From Crambe crambe (Eukaryota > Porifera > Demospongiae > Poecilosclerida > Crambeidae), in the NCBI GenBank assembly GCA_963924555.1, contig OZ004590.1, positions 5,758,001-5,822,000 of the forward strand: a DNA stretch of 64,000 nucleotides. Reading direction: 5' to 3'. Shown piece after piece: positions 24,001-36,051 of the stretch; positions within the stretch are counted from its first letter, which is position 1; every line of letters starts with the position of its first letter. The notes beneath the pieces were generated by a model. That model did no database searches and was not told the origin of the DNA. It worked only from the letters and a program-made list of their open reading frames with translations. Made by a program: the position numbers and the translations under genes.

Positions 24001-27000
24001 GTACTTGTATCCGGATGTCTTGGAGATTAGGGAGACTTGTGGCTGCTGTGATTGGTTTTCAGGCACGTGTGGAAGAGTGTGAATGCTTGGCTCCAGGACA
24101 GTAGCATTTCCTGATACGGATAAACACATGTAGGCCAGCGGGAGAGTTTCCAGAAGACCCCGTTGACTGTACAGCAAAAACGAACCATGTTTATAAGTTG
24201 TGAATTCCTCAATAAACTTCTTTTCCTGATTCTTTTTCGTCTTTTTGGATGAATCCAGTAAGAGTTGGAGTTCAGAGTCATAAATAGTGTGCCCACTTTT
24301 GTCAGTTACAATGTGTGTAGTACCGGGCGGAATGTTGCTCAGTGAAGAGGCCGAAAATGCCGATTGGTTTGAACTTGTAACGGCACCTTGGGTCGATGGA
24401 AGGTACAAATAACCTGTTGATGCACCTGGTCCAAGAACAGTAGGGGCTGACCAATTAATAGCACCAGCGTCAGCCTCAAGAGGGTTAAAGTTCAAGTCCA
24501 TAGAGAGGGGAAGGGCAGTGCCGGGGGGAAAGAACATTTGGGTGTTCCCACCATATGGATTGCCGCCACTTTGCACTGGTTTTGCCTTTGTGGTGAAAGA
24601 GCTCTTTTGGCAGTAGGAGAGGTAGATATCGAATAGTTCCGGCTCGAATACTGACCCTTCATGCTTGAAACTGCAAAGAGAGGGAATGCATGCAGATAAA
24701 GAAATGTATTCATCATTACTGAAAAAGGAAGTTAATCTATGAAATGGGGGCCACCTCTCCTATTAGAATACTATTTTGTGTCCCAAAAATGCAATTTTTG
24801 TAGGGTAAAAAGTTTGTGGTTTATGCAAAAATTGCTTCAGAATTGCAAAAATTTCCCGCTGTAAGTAATTCTGATTCTTATGCACTGGAACTGACTTTGT
24901 TTGTAGGATCTGTGCAGGTAGGGAGTTCTTCATGCTGAGGACCCGACTCAAATCCACCAGCAGCTGCTTACAAATGTTGGAGATGCAGGGGGTATCAGGG
25001 GGTGTGGTCAGGGTGGAGAGCAGACGCAGGAACCAGTGGACACAGGAGGCAGAGGAGAACAGGGGGAGGAGGGGTAGCAGGTGTGTCAGGGACTCGGAGA
25101 GCATGAAACGAAACTGGTTGGTCAGGTCAGACTCATCTCCACTCCTGCTGGCATGAAAAGTTAGCACATTTGAGTGTTATTGGTATCATGAAAAAAAAGG
25201 CCATTTTTTGACATTTCCCAAGGCGGCGACCTGGTAAAAGTTGTGAAAAATGGTCTTGTTTTTTTGTGTCAAATTTAGGATTTAACTGACCGATTTAGGT
25301 TTTAAATGAATCTAGGCAGGCATCATGCCAAAGGGTTAGATTCACATTTGAGTGTCATTAGTATTGTGATAAAAAAGGCCATTTTTTGATATTTTCCCAA
25401 GGTGGTGACCTGGTAAAAGTTGTGAAAAATGGTCTTAATTTTTTGTGTTAAATTTAGGATTTAACCGACCAATTTAGGATTAAAATGAATCTAGGCATCA
25501 TGCCGGAGGGTTAGAGTGTCATTGGTATCATGAAAAAAAAAGGCCGTTTTTTTTTTGACATTTTCCCAAGGCGGCGACCTGGTAAAAGTTGTGTTAATTT
25601 TCTGTGTCAAATTTAGAACTGACCAATTTAGGATTCTACGTAGGCATCATGCCGAAGGGTTAGATTCACAGTTGAGTGTCATTGGTGTCGTGAAAAAAAA
25701 AGGCCATTTTTTGATATTTTCCCAAGGCGGCGACCTGGTAAAGCTGTGAAAAACGGTCTTATTTTTTTGTGTCAAATTTTGGATTTAACTGACCAATTTA
25801 GGTTTTAAATGAATCTAGGCATGGTTAGATTCACGTCATTGGTATTGTGAAAAAAAAGGCCATTTTTCCCAAGGCGGTGACCTGGTAAAAGTTGTAAAAA
25901 ACGGTCTTATTTTTTTGTGTCTAATTTAGGATTTAACTGACCAATTTAGGTTTTAAATGAATCTAGGCATCATGCCGAAGGGTTAGATTCACATTTGAGT
26001 GTCATTGGTATCGTGAAAAAAAAGGCCGTTTTTTTGACATTTTCCCAAAGCGGCGACCTGGTAAAAGTTATGAAAAACGGTCTTAATTTTCTGTGTCGAA
26101 TTTAGGTTTAAACTGACCGATTTAGAATCTAGGCATCATGCCAAAGGGTTGAATTCACATTTGAGTGTCATTGGTATCATGAAATAAAAGGCCATTTTTT
26201 TGATATTTTCCCAAGGCGGCAACCTGGTAAAAATTGTGAAAAATAGTCTTAATTTTTTAGGATTTAACTGACCAATTTAGGTTTTAAATGAATCTAGGCA
26301 TCATGCTGAAGGGTTAGATTCACATTTGAGTGTCATTGGTATCGTGAGAAAAAAAAGGCCATTTTTTTGACATTTTCCCAAGGCGGCGACCTGGTAAAAG
26401 TTGTGTAAATAAGGACTTAATTTTTTTTTTTGTCGAATTTAGGATTTAACTGACCAATTTAGAAATAAAATGAATCCAGGCATCATGCCAATGGGTTAAA
26501 TTCACATTTGGGTGTCATTGGTATCGTGAAAAAAAGGCCATTTTCCCAAGGCGGCAACCTGGTAAAAGTTTTCACGGTCTTAATTTTTATGTTATTAAAT
26601 TTAGGATTTAACTGACCAATTCAGGTTTTAAATGAATCTAGGCATCATGCCGAAGGGTTAAAATTCACATTAGGTATTGTGAAAAAAAAAAGGCCGATAT
26701 TTTCCCAAGGCGGCGACCTGGTAAAAGTTGTGAAAAATGGTCTTAATTTTTTTGTGTCAAATTTAGGATTTATCTGACCAATTTAGGATCTAGGCATCAT
26801 GCCGAAGGGTTAGATTCACATTTGAGTGTCATTGGTATCGTAAAAAAAAGGCCATTTTTTTGACATTTTCCCAGTAAAAGTTGTGAAAAATGGTTTGTGT
26901 TAAATTTAGATTTTAAATGTATCTAGGCATCATGCCGAAGGGTTAGATTCGCATTTGAGTGTCATTGGTATCGTGAAAAAAAAAAAGGCCATTTTTTTGA

Positions 27001-30000
27001 CATTTTCCCATTAAAAGTTGTAAAAAACAGTCTTAATTTTTTGTGTCAAATTTAGGATTTAACTGACCAATTTAGATTAAAATGAATCCAGGCATCATGC
27101 CAAAGGGTTAGATTCACATTTGAGTGTCATTGGTATTGTGGGGAAAAAATGAATATATTTTCTCTAGGCGGCGACCTGGTAAAAGTTGTGAAAAATGGTC
27201 TTAATTTTTTGTGTTAAGGATTTAATCGCTGAAAATGATCTGAGAGAACTCAGTACATAAGCAGTAAAACTAACCTGTACAACATCATAATCAGCTGAGA
27301 ACACTTATGAGCCAGCAGTCTATTCCCTTCCAAGTAGCAGGAATACATAAGAGAGAGCAATAGCTGACTGACTGCGCCAGACATCACTGCATACCCACCA
27401 TCCTCAGCACTCACACAGTGCACACAACCCATCCATAGCAGCAAATCGAAGGCCTTTTCTTGGGCTTCCTTGGAGAGAGGTACTTGTCCTTCCCTCACGC
27501 TGGACTGGAGGGCTGCAGGTAAGTTTCTGAGTTCGCTATGTTCGATCTTTGCATTGCAGGCGGCCACGGCAACTCTGAGGATGAAGGAGGGGTCGCGGAT
27601 GCTGGCAGTGAGGTGGCTAAAGCCCAGGGGAGACTGTTTCAGAGAGTCAACACTGGCAGTCACTGGAAACACATTCACTATCAGATTAGCCTATAATAAT
27701 CACATCAGAACATGATATTTTTATACACCACAATCTTTGTTTAGTTTGAGAAATTTTGTGGGTGTGGACTTTGTGGTTTTGAAATTAATTTTAATATACT
27801 AATGCAAACCACAAAAATTTGACCCCACAAATTTTATGCCATACATCCTTACCTGAACTGGAACAGAATATTTATTAGAATCGGATTGTAAAGACTGCTG
27901 GACGTGGTGCCTGAAGGCTCGATGCTTCCATGCCTGTCTGCGAGAGTTAGCCTCACTCCCTCCAGGAGCATTGACCTCAAAAACAGCAATGTCCTTATAC
28001 TCAGAAGGGAATAGGTGCTCAAATGTCAATAAGAGGACTTGTGTCTGTGAAACCAACAGCAATGGGTGCACGAGGTATAGCTGTAAAGATTGCTCGGTGA
28101 CACTGATAAGTGGTTTCAGTTTCATCGGTCCACAGAGCAGCTTCCTTGGAGTTGTTTCCTTGCTCTTTGCTGAGCTGGCACTTTTCTTCGTTCCCACCTC
28201 CGGCAGGAAGAGGGAGAAAGTGGCATTTTCGCTGATGCAGCAAGCATTTGCAAATGAGAGCTTGATGCTCACACACCCCAGGGGAACAGGTCGAGGACCC
28301 TCGAGAATCACTTCAAATTCATACCTTCAAGGAGAAAATGACAGAATACACTATTACACTAAGCAAATGCAAAAATCCATGCTATTATAACTTGAAGGAC
28401 ACCCCTACAACCAGAATACAGTTTTCTCAACCCCCAAAAAGGTTTCATTCCGATCCATGTACAAGCTGATACCTTTTGAGGAAAGAAGGAGTAACAGGTG
28501 GTTCATATTGCAAGATCCTGGAATTGTCCACATTCTTTTTCTTTCCAGGGCCCTTCCAATGACAATGATGCAACTGTTCCGGAGGTGTGTTGATGTGAAG
28601 TGGACTCTGTCGGTTCAATTCCAGCAGCGAGATCTCCTTCCAGTGAGCAGGTGTCATGCACCTAAAGGGAACACTAAGATGGGAACACCGCATAAGATTC
28701 AGTAAGTTGTCAAAATCTTCTAAGTGTAATATCCGATCGATAACATAAGATGAAGCATCAGATGATTCCTCAACATCTTCTTTGCTCTCTGCAATGTCTT
28801 CTTTATCGATCCATTTCAATTTGAGCAGCTTTCCACTTTTTGAAGAGACGAACAGGTGAGATGTAGTTGGGCAGTACACGCAACTTGTAAACTGGTCATC
28901 GTCTCCGACCCCTTTGCACTGATAGGTACTTAGTTTAAACAATTCCCCACCAGCGCAATCACAAATGACCAGTTCCCCGCAACTGCTAAGAGAGGCCAGC
29001 AAAATCCTCCCTGTTTCATTATCGTTGATGATGGGAGAAAAATGAACTCTAGGAGAATGGAATAGGGTACCAGCTGACGGCTCTGAAATGATGCCTTTCA
29101 TTCCAGGACCAATTTTGTAGAGATGAAGGAACGTGTTTTCTGGATTGGAATTATCATTGGATGCAGTGCATGCCACCGCAAGCAATCGTCCATTATCCAG
29201 AGGTATAATCTGACTCACTTCAGGTACCAACCCGCTATCCAGATCGCACGCATATTCCATAAAAGGCATGATGGAAACCACATCAAAGGTCACAACAGCA
29301 TTTTCCTGTGCCTGAGTTGGAATGGGCATGGAGAGATTGCTAGGAATTGGTTCGTTCATCTCCAAAAAGTCGGCATTTTGGACAAAGGCTCCCCCTCCCA
29401 TATTAAGTGGCTTAGTCTTGGCTAATGAGTGTTTCTTCACCTTGACCTGATGAACAACAAGCATTGGAAACAAGTGACGGTTTTGAGTGTCTCTCATTGT
29501 TACCCCTGTAATTAACATTGAACAGGAAGTTTCTGCTGAATCGGGTGTGGCAGGGGTGCCCAGAACCTGTTTGAAGACTGATAGAGATGTGATATGAAGA
29601 TCGTGCTTGCTAGTTGGTGTCTCACAGTCCAGAGTTGCAGATGGCTTTTGCTTTATAGTATTATCATCATCTGGAGCCAATGATGGAACGACCTGATCTT
29701 CCTTTGAAGGTTCTGTGCTGGTACTGGGTGCTTTCAAGTCAGTATCACCGTCAACATTGTCATTCTTTGCAGCTGAAGTGTGATTGTCAGCGAGTGTTTC
29801 ACTGGTGCTGTCAGGAGAATGGTTATGTGTGTGTTTTTCCAACCACTGTTGGAGAATATTGGTTGTCAACTGCAAGGTAGCACACTCCTGTGAAGAAATT
29901 CAAACAAAGAGATACAGTCAAATTGATTGTGGGTCTGAAAAGTGTACTCAGGGAATTTTTAACTCACTGTTATTAGCAGTCCATGATCCATGTCCATTAA

Positions 30001-32262
30001 AATAACGCAGCCCCGTTCCGTTCCAACCGCAACCAACTCTGTTCCAATACTAGTTCCAATGCACATGATCCTGTCTTCTCTGTCCTTTAGGCAGTGATGG
30101 GCCGGGTGAGAGGCCTCTGTCACCACTAGGGGGACATTGTCCGTGTATTCTCCCCTTATGTATGGACACTGCATGGCATGTCGCTCATGTTCAGACCTTG
30201 GGAAACAGAATAATATTAAGTATTGAGCACCACTTAACAGGAACTCTAAATTACATTATATTAGTTACCATGGTTCATCCATAGGCTCCCAACTGTAGAG
30301 GTACACACGACAGGAAAAGCAGGTCACTCTGTCTGCTTGTGCAGCATTACCATACGCTAAACCCTAGTATATACGGTAAAAGGACATCAATATCAAAAGC
30401 TACAATATGTTGGAAATTGGTAAGAGGTCAACAATATTATAAGTCACATCATATGAAACATACCAAGAGATAGAATCCAGCTTCAGCCATGGCACGAGGA
30501 ACGGCCCACCTAGAAGAACATAGTTAGGTAACAGTATAGCTAACTTGCTCTGGCAGATCATATGACCTATCACATGACCCTGGACCTTTAGCATGCACTT
30601 ATCATCATCATGACTCACTCATAATTGTGTGGCCAGTCAGAGAGACTTAGCACTCTCAACCCCTCCACGTTCATCATGTTGTGGTTGACATTGGAGACAT
30701 TGACTCTGAGTTCCCCTTTCTCTATCTTGCTGATCTTGGCATGTTGCTCAGAGTGCAAGAGATGGAGACGGAATGCCAGTCGAGCTGCCAGGGGGAGGGA
30801 AGAGGAGGAAGAAGAAGAAGAACTGGTCTTAGATGACTGGCTAGATGGGGCTTTCTGTCTCGTAACCACCATGTCGTTGAAAAGCTCACTGAGCTTGCCA
30901 AGACTGCCCTTGAAAATGGTTGTGCAGCACTGCATTACAATAAACATAAACAGTTGTGATACAGTGGTCTTAATTATTAACACCCACAAAACTATAAATA
31001 GTTGATAAGTACTGGCAGAAGTCATACTGGAAAAAGATGAACGCTAGGGAAGTACACCCACAAACTACAATTAGTTGACCCCATAATCATTTGTATTGTA
31101 GATGATACTATCTAGGGAAGTTTCACCTTAGAGGCCTGAAGTGGATGGGCCTCAGCCAGTTTGGTAGACGAGAGCTGTCGTATGAGATCCTTTGCACAGT
31201 TACTCAGTGAAGATGAACGCAGAGTGCTTTTACGCAACTCTCTCAAAAGAGGTTCCACCTGAAGGGAATATAATTCCTCAATAAGCATACAAAAGAGAAC
31301 CAAACATTAATTTTGTATACAAAAGAGAACCAAACATTAATTTTGTGTATACAAGTATTGTAACAACAACCCAACCTCTTCTGTTGGAATTTCAATCATC
31401 ACTTCATCATTTTTGGTCTGAACTGGAGTCTGGAGTATTGACTTCAGAAGGACACACCCCTTGTGAACACACCTCCCTCCGATGAGACCAGATGAGGCTA
31501 CTACGACCTTGTTGGTAAATGGATGAAAAGTAACATGCACAGGAGAAGGCCGAGAGGAAGGAGGGAGAAAGATATCTAAAAAAAGTTCAGAGGTTAACAG
31601 AAACTGAGTCAATGTCTAGCAAGACGTAGTAATAAAACAAGAAGTGATGCAATACCACCAGTGACCAAATTTCTGGGCTCCGTGAAAGAGTATTACTGTA
31701 CAATAAATAAAAGTGGGGTGAATTTTTTTTTGTATGAACCATATAAGTTCCCCTAATGTCCACACGAAGTTCAATTGGCTGCTACTTGTAAGTGGGTAGT
31801 TAAGGAAAAATTTCTCACATACTTTACAGCTTAGATCACAGATCTTAACGATGTGACATATATCACACATTACAGCTGTGCTTTTTTTTTTGGTTGGGGG
31901 GTGAAATTTAGTGCCAGAATATTGTAATACAGAGATTGAAGTCTGAATGATTGTCATGTTTTGGCCACACAAACCACATCAGATATCATATATATAGGAC
32001 AGTTCTTGAACTGAATACTATGATATGGGTGGCTTAACGTGGTATGACCTAGTCATGATACCTCACTATCACTATAATATGGCTGGTTAGCCAGCTAACT
32101 ACACATACCAGGGCATTCCTGCACTTCTCCCGAAACCAAGTCTACATATCGGATTTTCCCACACCTATCTGAAGCCAAGACACAGTTCAAGTCAGGGATA
32201 AACGTCAGGGATTGTGGGGAGAATTGGTGAAGGAAGAATTCTCCTTCTAAGCTGGTATCCAT
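11501..32262 (-). CDS. BIRC6: BIRC6 (BRUCE/Apollon), giant BIR-UBC ubiquitin ligase
   Basis: Starts at ATG 32262 ([14 protein letters not shown]) and ends at TAG 11501-11503 (GGGGRQ). Dozens of exons, mostly split by short introns. In order: an N-terminal WD40-like part (exons to about 30.6 kb); a BIR domain near 29.97-30.65 kb; a large WD-like exon at 28.4-29.9 kb; a very long middle region of helical repeats with large exons at 22.7-24.6, 20.4-21.6, 18.5-19.9 and 16.3-17.6 kb; an acidic linker at 13.0-14.05 kb; and a C-terminal UBC domain at 11.9-12.9 kb with [20 protein letters not shown]. In animals BIRC6 is a membrane-associated E2/E3 hybrid that ubiquitinates and restrains caspases and SMAC, so it blocks apoptosis; it also acts in cytokinesis and autophagy. 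Only the right duplicate supplies its 3' end. The expected length is near that of other animals (about 4,800 residues), but I did not total it. Long introns hold satellite-like repeats. Confidence 0.93.
11940..12850 (-). other. UBC (E2-like) domain of BIRC6, true copy
   Basis: Four exons code for [19 protein letters not shown], then LDIMK, then [20 protein letters not shown], then the active-site exon [16 protein letters not shown], then [20 protein letters not shown]. These match the long, conserved UBC domain of animal BIRC6. The catalytic cysteine (VCLSVLN) is kept. The donor after LDIMK is a strong GTAAGT here. Confidence 0.9.
15452..15599. mobile_element. 148-bp MITE with Tc1/mariner-like ends
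   Basis: Inverted ends cagggttttgcagaa / ttctgcaaaaccctg, extending imperfectly to about 25 bp, flanked on both sides by TA (15450-15451 and 15600-15601). A CAGGG-type end with a TA target fits the Tc1/mariner group. It lies in a BIRC6 intron of about 450 bp. The centre is not palindromic and codes for nothing recognisable. Confidence 0.65.
18253..18512. repeat. minisatellite, about 35-44 bp unit, seven copies
   Basis: Each copy contains cttaaagtaaggaaactgcc and ends in caggacat. The first two copies carry an extra aaatttact. Copies start near 18258, 18300, 18337, 18372, 18411, 18446 and 18481. It fills most of a BIRC6 intron and stops just short of the exon ending at about 18557. Confidence 0.9.
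20210..20400. repeat. short tandem repeats in a BIRC6 intron
   Basis: Four or five imperfect units of about 45 bp built on caattccttataaggaaa and gatttctcaattc. The units are diverged. No other feature in this intron. Confidence 0.7.
25166..27240. repeat. satellite-like tandem array, about 163-bp unit, 13 copies
   Basis: Thirteen units can be counted from the recurring gacctggtaaaag block (first near 25230, last near 27175), with a mean spacing of about 163 bp. Each unit holds, in order, gtgtcattggtatcgtg, an A run, ggccattttttgacattttc, the gcggcgacctgg block, cggtcttaattttttgtgtc, and gaatctaggcatcatgccga. Copies vary by small indels. The array fills one intron of BIRC6, the longest seen in the gene. 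Two further units lie in opposite orientation at 56051-56352. Confidence 0.95.
27745..27838. repeat. imperfect inverted repeat in a BIRC6 intron
   Basis: Arms around aaattttgtggg...tttgtggttt and aaaccacaaaaatt...cccacaaatttt can pair with a few mismatches. It may be a degraded MITE; similar tttgtggttt blocks occur near 24820 and 49130. No clear target duplication. Confidence 0.35.
29968..30650 (-). other. BIR domain of BIRC6
   Basis: Four exons code for SDWPHNYE, then [13 protein letters not shown], then [20 protein letters not shown], then [17 protein letters not shown]. The zinc ligands follow the BIR rule: C-x2-C-x16-H-x6-C. Spacing and flanks match animal BIRC6, including the continuation NVPLVVTEA. 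Confidence 0.93.
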
Positions 32263-32365
32263 GCTAGAAAATTTTTTGCTTATTCATCATGCTTACAAAA
32301 TAGAGCGCATGAAGGGTTAAAAAGGGAATCATGTGAATCGCGCGCGCGGGCTTGGATTAAAGATA
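32263..32365. promoter_or_regulatory. shared BIRC6/AVEN-like intergenic promoter region
   Basis: Only 103 bp separate the start codons of two divergent genes. The gap holds a CG-rich stretch (cgcgcgcgcggg near 32339) unusual for this AT-rich window. No TATA box is evident. It is presumed to hold both promoters, unless untranslated exons lie elsewhere. Confidence 0.5.
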
Positions 32366-33274
32366 ATGCAAAGCTCTCGTCAAAAGAAGAGGTTTTCACA
32401 GCAGAAGAAGAGGCACCATGATCATATTAAGGCCAAGAAGGGCGGATCAGGCAGCAAAGAAGGAAAAACTCCTGCTGACCCGCAGATTACTACCCCAGCA
32501 ATGAAGGAAAAAGCAAACAATCCAAAGAACTCGAAAGTTGAGCAGGAAGACCTGGGTAGCAATTTTGATCAATTACAAGATGATCTTGAAATAGACTCAT
32601 TGCAATATGAAGAAAATGAAGAACATTTGGAACAGCGACTGATTCAGCTTCTCAACCTACCAATTCACCACCATACACCTCCTTTGCCCAGTCACACAGT
32701 TGTTGTTGAGAAGACTATAGAACCGTCCTTTTTGAGTTTGGACTGCAGTACACTGGCAGACACCCTCTCTTCTCTGCCACTCCACAAGAAGCTAGATATC
32801 AGTCTTGAACTACTGGAGTTGGCAGAAGAAGCGCTTCTTGCTGATGATGGTGAGGGCTATGCATATCAACACTTGGCTACATCATCTCTAGCTAATGTGG
32901 ATCTAAGCAGATGCAAAAAGAAAAAGGAAACCTTCTCCTTTGAGTTTAGGCCAAAGGATTCATTGCAGACGAGTGATGAAGGAGACAAGAAAGAGGAAAA
33001 GGAAGAGATCAATTCTGCGATGAATGTTGTACCTGAAATGACAATGAAACATCAAGAACTCTCGGAACAGATGCTACAGCAACATGATTCTGAAGAGGAC
33101 GAACAGTTGGATAAATTACTTGGGGACAGTTTTAAGGGTAGTGGTGATAAAGAAGTACCAAGTCAGAGAAGTACCATTGCAATACCTTCACAAGTTCCAT
33201 CCAGAACAGTCAAACAAGTTAACAATAATGATACTGCTGAATTAGATGACATGTTGGATGAATTGTTAAGCTGA
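32366..33274 (+). CDS. AVEN: AVEN-like apoptosis inhibitor
   Basis: Single open exon, 302 residues from ATG 32366 (MQSSRQKKRFSQQKKRHHDH). The basic N-terminus, the segment SFLSLDCSTLADTLSSLPLH (compare the AVEN block with ELPLCLRLNVAAEL), the acidic EDEQLDKLLG and the last residues TAELDDMLDELLS (compare EEELEDWLDSMIS) match the order of motifs in vertebrate AVEN. AVEN binds Bcl-xL and Apaf-1 and blocks caspase-9 activation; it also activates ATM. Most of the protein is predicted to be disordered, so the call rests on short motifs and is moderate. An AATAAA lies at 33383-33388. The 3' end converges on SLC30A6 with 139 bp between stop codons. Confidence 0.62.
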   Translation: MQSSRQKKRFSQQKKRHHDHIKAKKGGSGSKEGKTPADPQITTPAMKEKANNPKNSKVEQEDLGSNFDQLQDDLEIDSLQYEENEEHLEQRLIQLLNLPIHHHTPPLPSHTVVVEKTIEPSFLSLDCSTLADTLSSLPLHKKLDISLELLELAEEALLADDGEGYAYQHLATSSLANVDLSRCKKKKETFSFEFRPKDSLQTSDEGDKKEEKEEINSAMNVVPEMTMKHQELSEQMLQQHDSEEDEQLDKLLGDSFKGSGDKEVPSQRSTIAIPSQVPSRTVKQVNNNDTAELDDMLDELLS

Positions 33275-33382
33275 TTCAGTGTCTTGGCTCTTGCTGAGAT
33301 CTGGTTTGGGCTCATTGGAGGAAATCTGCCCCAAATTGCATCATTCTTTTATGCTTTTTAATCCTAAGTTTTATGTACTGTT

Positions 33383-33388
33383 AATAAA
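33383..33388 (+). terminator. polyadenylation signal of the AVEN-like gene
   Basis: AATAAA, 109 bp after the TGA/TAA region of the AVEN-like gene, in a short convergent interval. Confidence 0.5.
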
Positions 33389-33413
33389 AATGAATATAGT
33401 TGATCCTATGAAC

Positions 33414-35946
33414 CTATTGTGCTGTATCATTAACAGTTGCTAAGTGTTTGGGTTCAGGGTTCAGATTGATGGAATAGTGACCTTCCATTAGAGGCACAGT
33501 AGGATAACTGCCATGATGAGTGTGGCCAGAGGCAGCATGAACTTGAGAAGGGAGAGTCATTTCACTTGAAACTTTCTGAGCAGCGGGCAATTCATGCTTC
33601 TGTGTTGGTGTGATGGGAATTGTGGCTGGGTTAGGTAAAGGGGGACCATGATGACTGGTGACAATTTCAGGGCTAGGGAATGGGGTATTCGGAGAGGGGG
33701 TGAGAGGACTGGAAGCAAGTGTCCAATCCTCTTTCACCACCTGAATGGTCAAATCGTTCAGTTGACTGGCCAGACGGGATGTCAGCTGAGTGAGCACTTT
33801 CTGTTATAAAGCAACAAGCACTGATGTTATTATACTGTGCTGGTTGTGTTAACAAACCAACCAACCTGTTCATTGGCATCTCTTCTCACTCTTACATGCA
33901 ATGATCCTGCCTGCAATAAACATGTATAGTATAACCTATGTCTGATAGGGATTCATAAGTACTCACATAAACACCAAATGTGATAGACCAAAAGTGTTCG
34001 TTCTTCATCCCCAAAACTCCATCCAGAGTCGATCCCTACACAATTGGCAGATACAAGAACTTTCCAGGGGGCACCTCTTGTGGTGCATTCAGGTGCATAG
34101 CATCACATCAAGGCTAAATTGAGGACAATTACAACACACATACCTCTCTCAGAGATTTGTCCAACAGAGGAAGGATATGCTGAGGAGCAGTCTGCATAAA
34201 GATAATGAAAAGTATGGTTGGTACCCTAAGATTCAAGCCTGGTGAGAACATTATCTCAATGTATACATGATCGATCATAAAATGCCAGTTATAATACTCA
34301 ACTATATCAATTTAGTGATTCATCCAGAGTGTTATCCTTCAGACTGCTGGCAAAGCTAGGTGATTACATAACACTACATCACCATCCTAACTAAAGGTAG
34401 TGTGCTGGAATCCAGCCAGAAACCAGCTGTTTCCCCTTCAAGTTTGCCCGAACTTTGACCCACTACAACTATGAATCTCATTTAGAGGTGACTAGACACT
34501 ATATTATGTCTTGGGAAAGCTCTATTCAATAGGTTTCTGTTATAATAATAATACCTGCAACCTTCAGCCCTAGATAGAATACATTAATGACAGCGACCTC
34601 TTTATGGTGTGAACGAAAGAAAGAACAAAAAACACTTGCCTGCAGCAGTATCTTGGCTGAGTACACACTAAGGGGCAACATAGTGCCACATATCAGAGCA
34701 GAGATGAACAAGGCTCCGGAAACATCGGCTATATAAAGCTGACTGTGAAATGATAATGGTTGAGGTAGGAGGAGGAAGAGCCAGTTAAATTAGTAGCCTG
34801 TAGGTTTCTTTCAACTTACTCGAGATCTATAAGCAACTGGGTCACAGCAAGAGAAATTGCCCCGCCAATAACGAGAAGAGTGACAGGATTGAGTCTTGAG
34901 AGAAGTATTCGACCAACAGAGGGAGAAATAGCAGACACGGTGTGACCTAGATCATTGAGTGCCCTTTGCATCCAGTTGCGACTGGCAGCTGTATCAGGTG
35001 CATATAAGAAATCATATTATACATTCAAACATTTTTCCTACTTTACCTTCAGATCCATGCAATAGTGGCATGTTGGTAACTCCACAAAAGATGATCAGGT
35101 GGACTGTGACCCCCATCACCAAGGCAACAAGCATGTTCTCCCTGGGAATTTCAAACACAAAGTGTGTACATCGGAATGGATACTACAGCTATTAGGATAG
35201 ACTTACGTTGAAACTACAGGAGGTGCAAAAACTCTCACCATGCTGTGTGGGGGTAATGTAAGAGACGACATGAATGTGCATATGAAATAAGGAGTGTTTT
35301 AGAGATCATGATTTCTCTACTGAGATGAAGAGACCTGTTATGTGCTAGCATTTTATATACAGTGATATTTAATACATACCTGTGTTTAATGAGGTTCAAG
35401 CCAAACATCATAAGGAGGACAGTGATGGAAAAAACTGCTAAAACATTGACACGATCGAATCTAGTGGATGGAGAATCAAGTGGACAAATATGAATGAAGT
35501 GGTGAACTAGACTTGGAGAACATTACCCAAATGAAAATTTTGGTGTCGGTTGCTGTTTAGAAGTCCAGATGCCAATGAGAGATGTAGCCAAACTAAAGAG
35601 CATGTGCAAGTTATACAAGCAGAAATACTAAAGTGTTGGAATACAGTGAACCACTTACCTCCCAACATTAAAGAAAGTCAAGTAACCGAATGCAGTCAAA
35701 GCTGAACAAACAAGTCAATATAAAAATGTTTAGTGTTTCATGTGATATGCCATTAGTGAAGTACCTAAACTGTTTGTAGTGTGGCACCAGTAGAATATTA
35801 CCAGTGACAAGGGAAGAGTCAGACATATCAGGAGTACGACCTTCAGAGCCTACGAGAATGCAAATAAATAATAATCTGCTACCCACTAATTGTTTTACCT
35901 TTTTATATTGGATAGACGAGCTTAAGATACCCTTCAGGATGGCCAT
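33414..35946 (-). CDS. SLC30A6: zinc transporter ZnT6 (SLC30A6)
   Basis: ATG at 35946 (MAILKGILSSSIQYKK), stop at 33414. About a dozen short exons. Recognisable blocks are the first membrane helix ending IFYWCHTTNSL (ZnT6 has LMWCSSTNSI), LTAFGYLTFFNV, GTMLPLSVYSAKILLQ (ZnT6 has GTMYPMSVYSGKVLLQ), and VLTQLTSRLASQLNDLTIQV with KEDW. A Pro-rich C-terminal tail of about 90 residues follows. ZnT6 is a cation-diffusion-facilitator member that lacks key zinc-binding residues and works as a heterodimer with ZnT5 to load zinc into secretory-pathway enzymes. Consistent with this, the helix that carries His/Asp in active ZnTs here reads LTAFGYLTFFN. It shares a 105-bp start region with the small gene at 36052. 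Confidence 0.9.
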
Positions 35947-36051
35947 CCAACTCACTCTTAACTTCTAATTAATGCACACTTAAAATTCTAAATAACGCTC
36001 GCCAAAGAAGGAGGCGTTTTTAATTCCACGATCTGAACTTGCAGCGCGTTT

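Noticed and set aside
25555-25749. Open frame of 64 residues
   Set aside because: It is made entirely of the 163-bp satellite; the frame is accidental.
29123-29425. Plus-strand frame of 100 residues
   Set aside because: Antisense to the large WD-like BIRC6 exon; no homology or start context.
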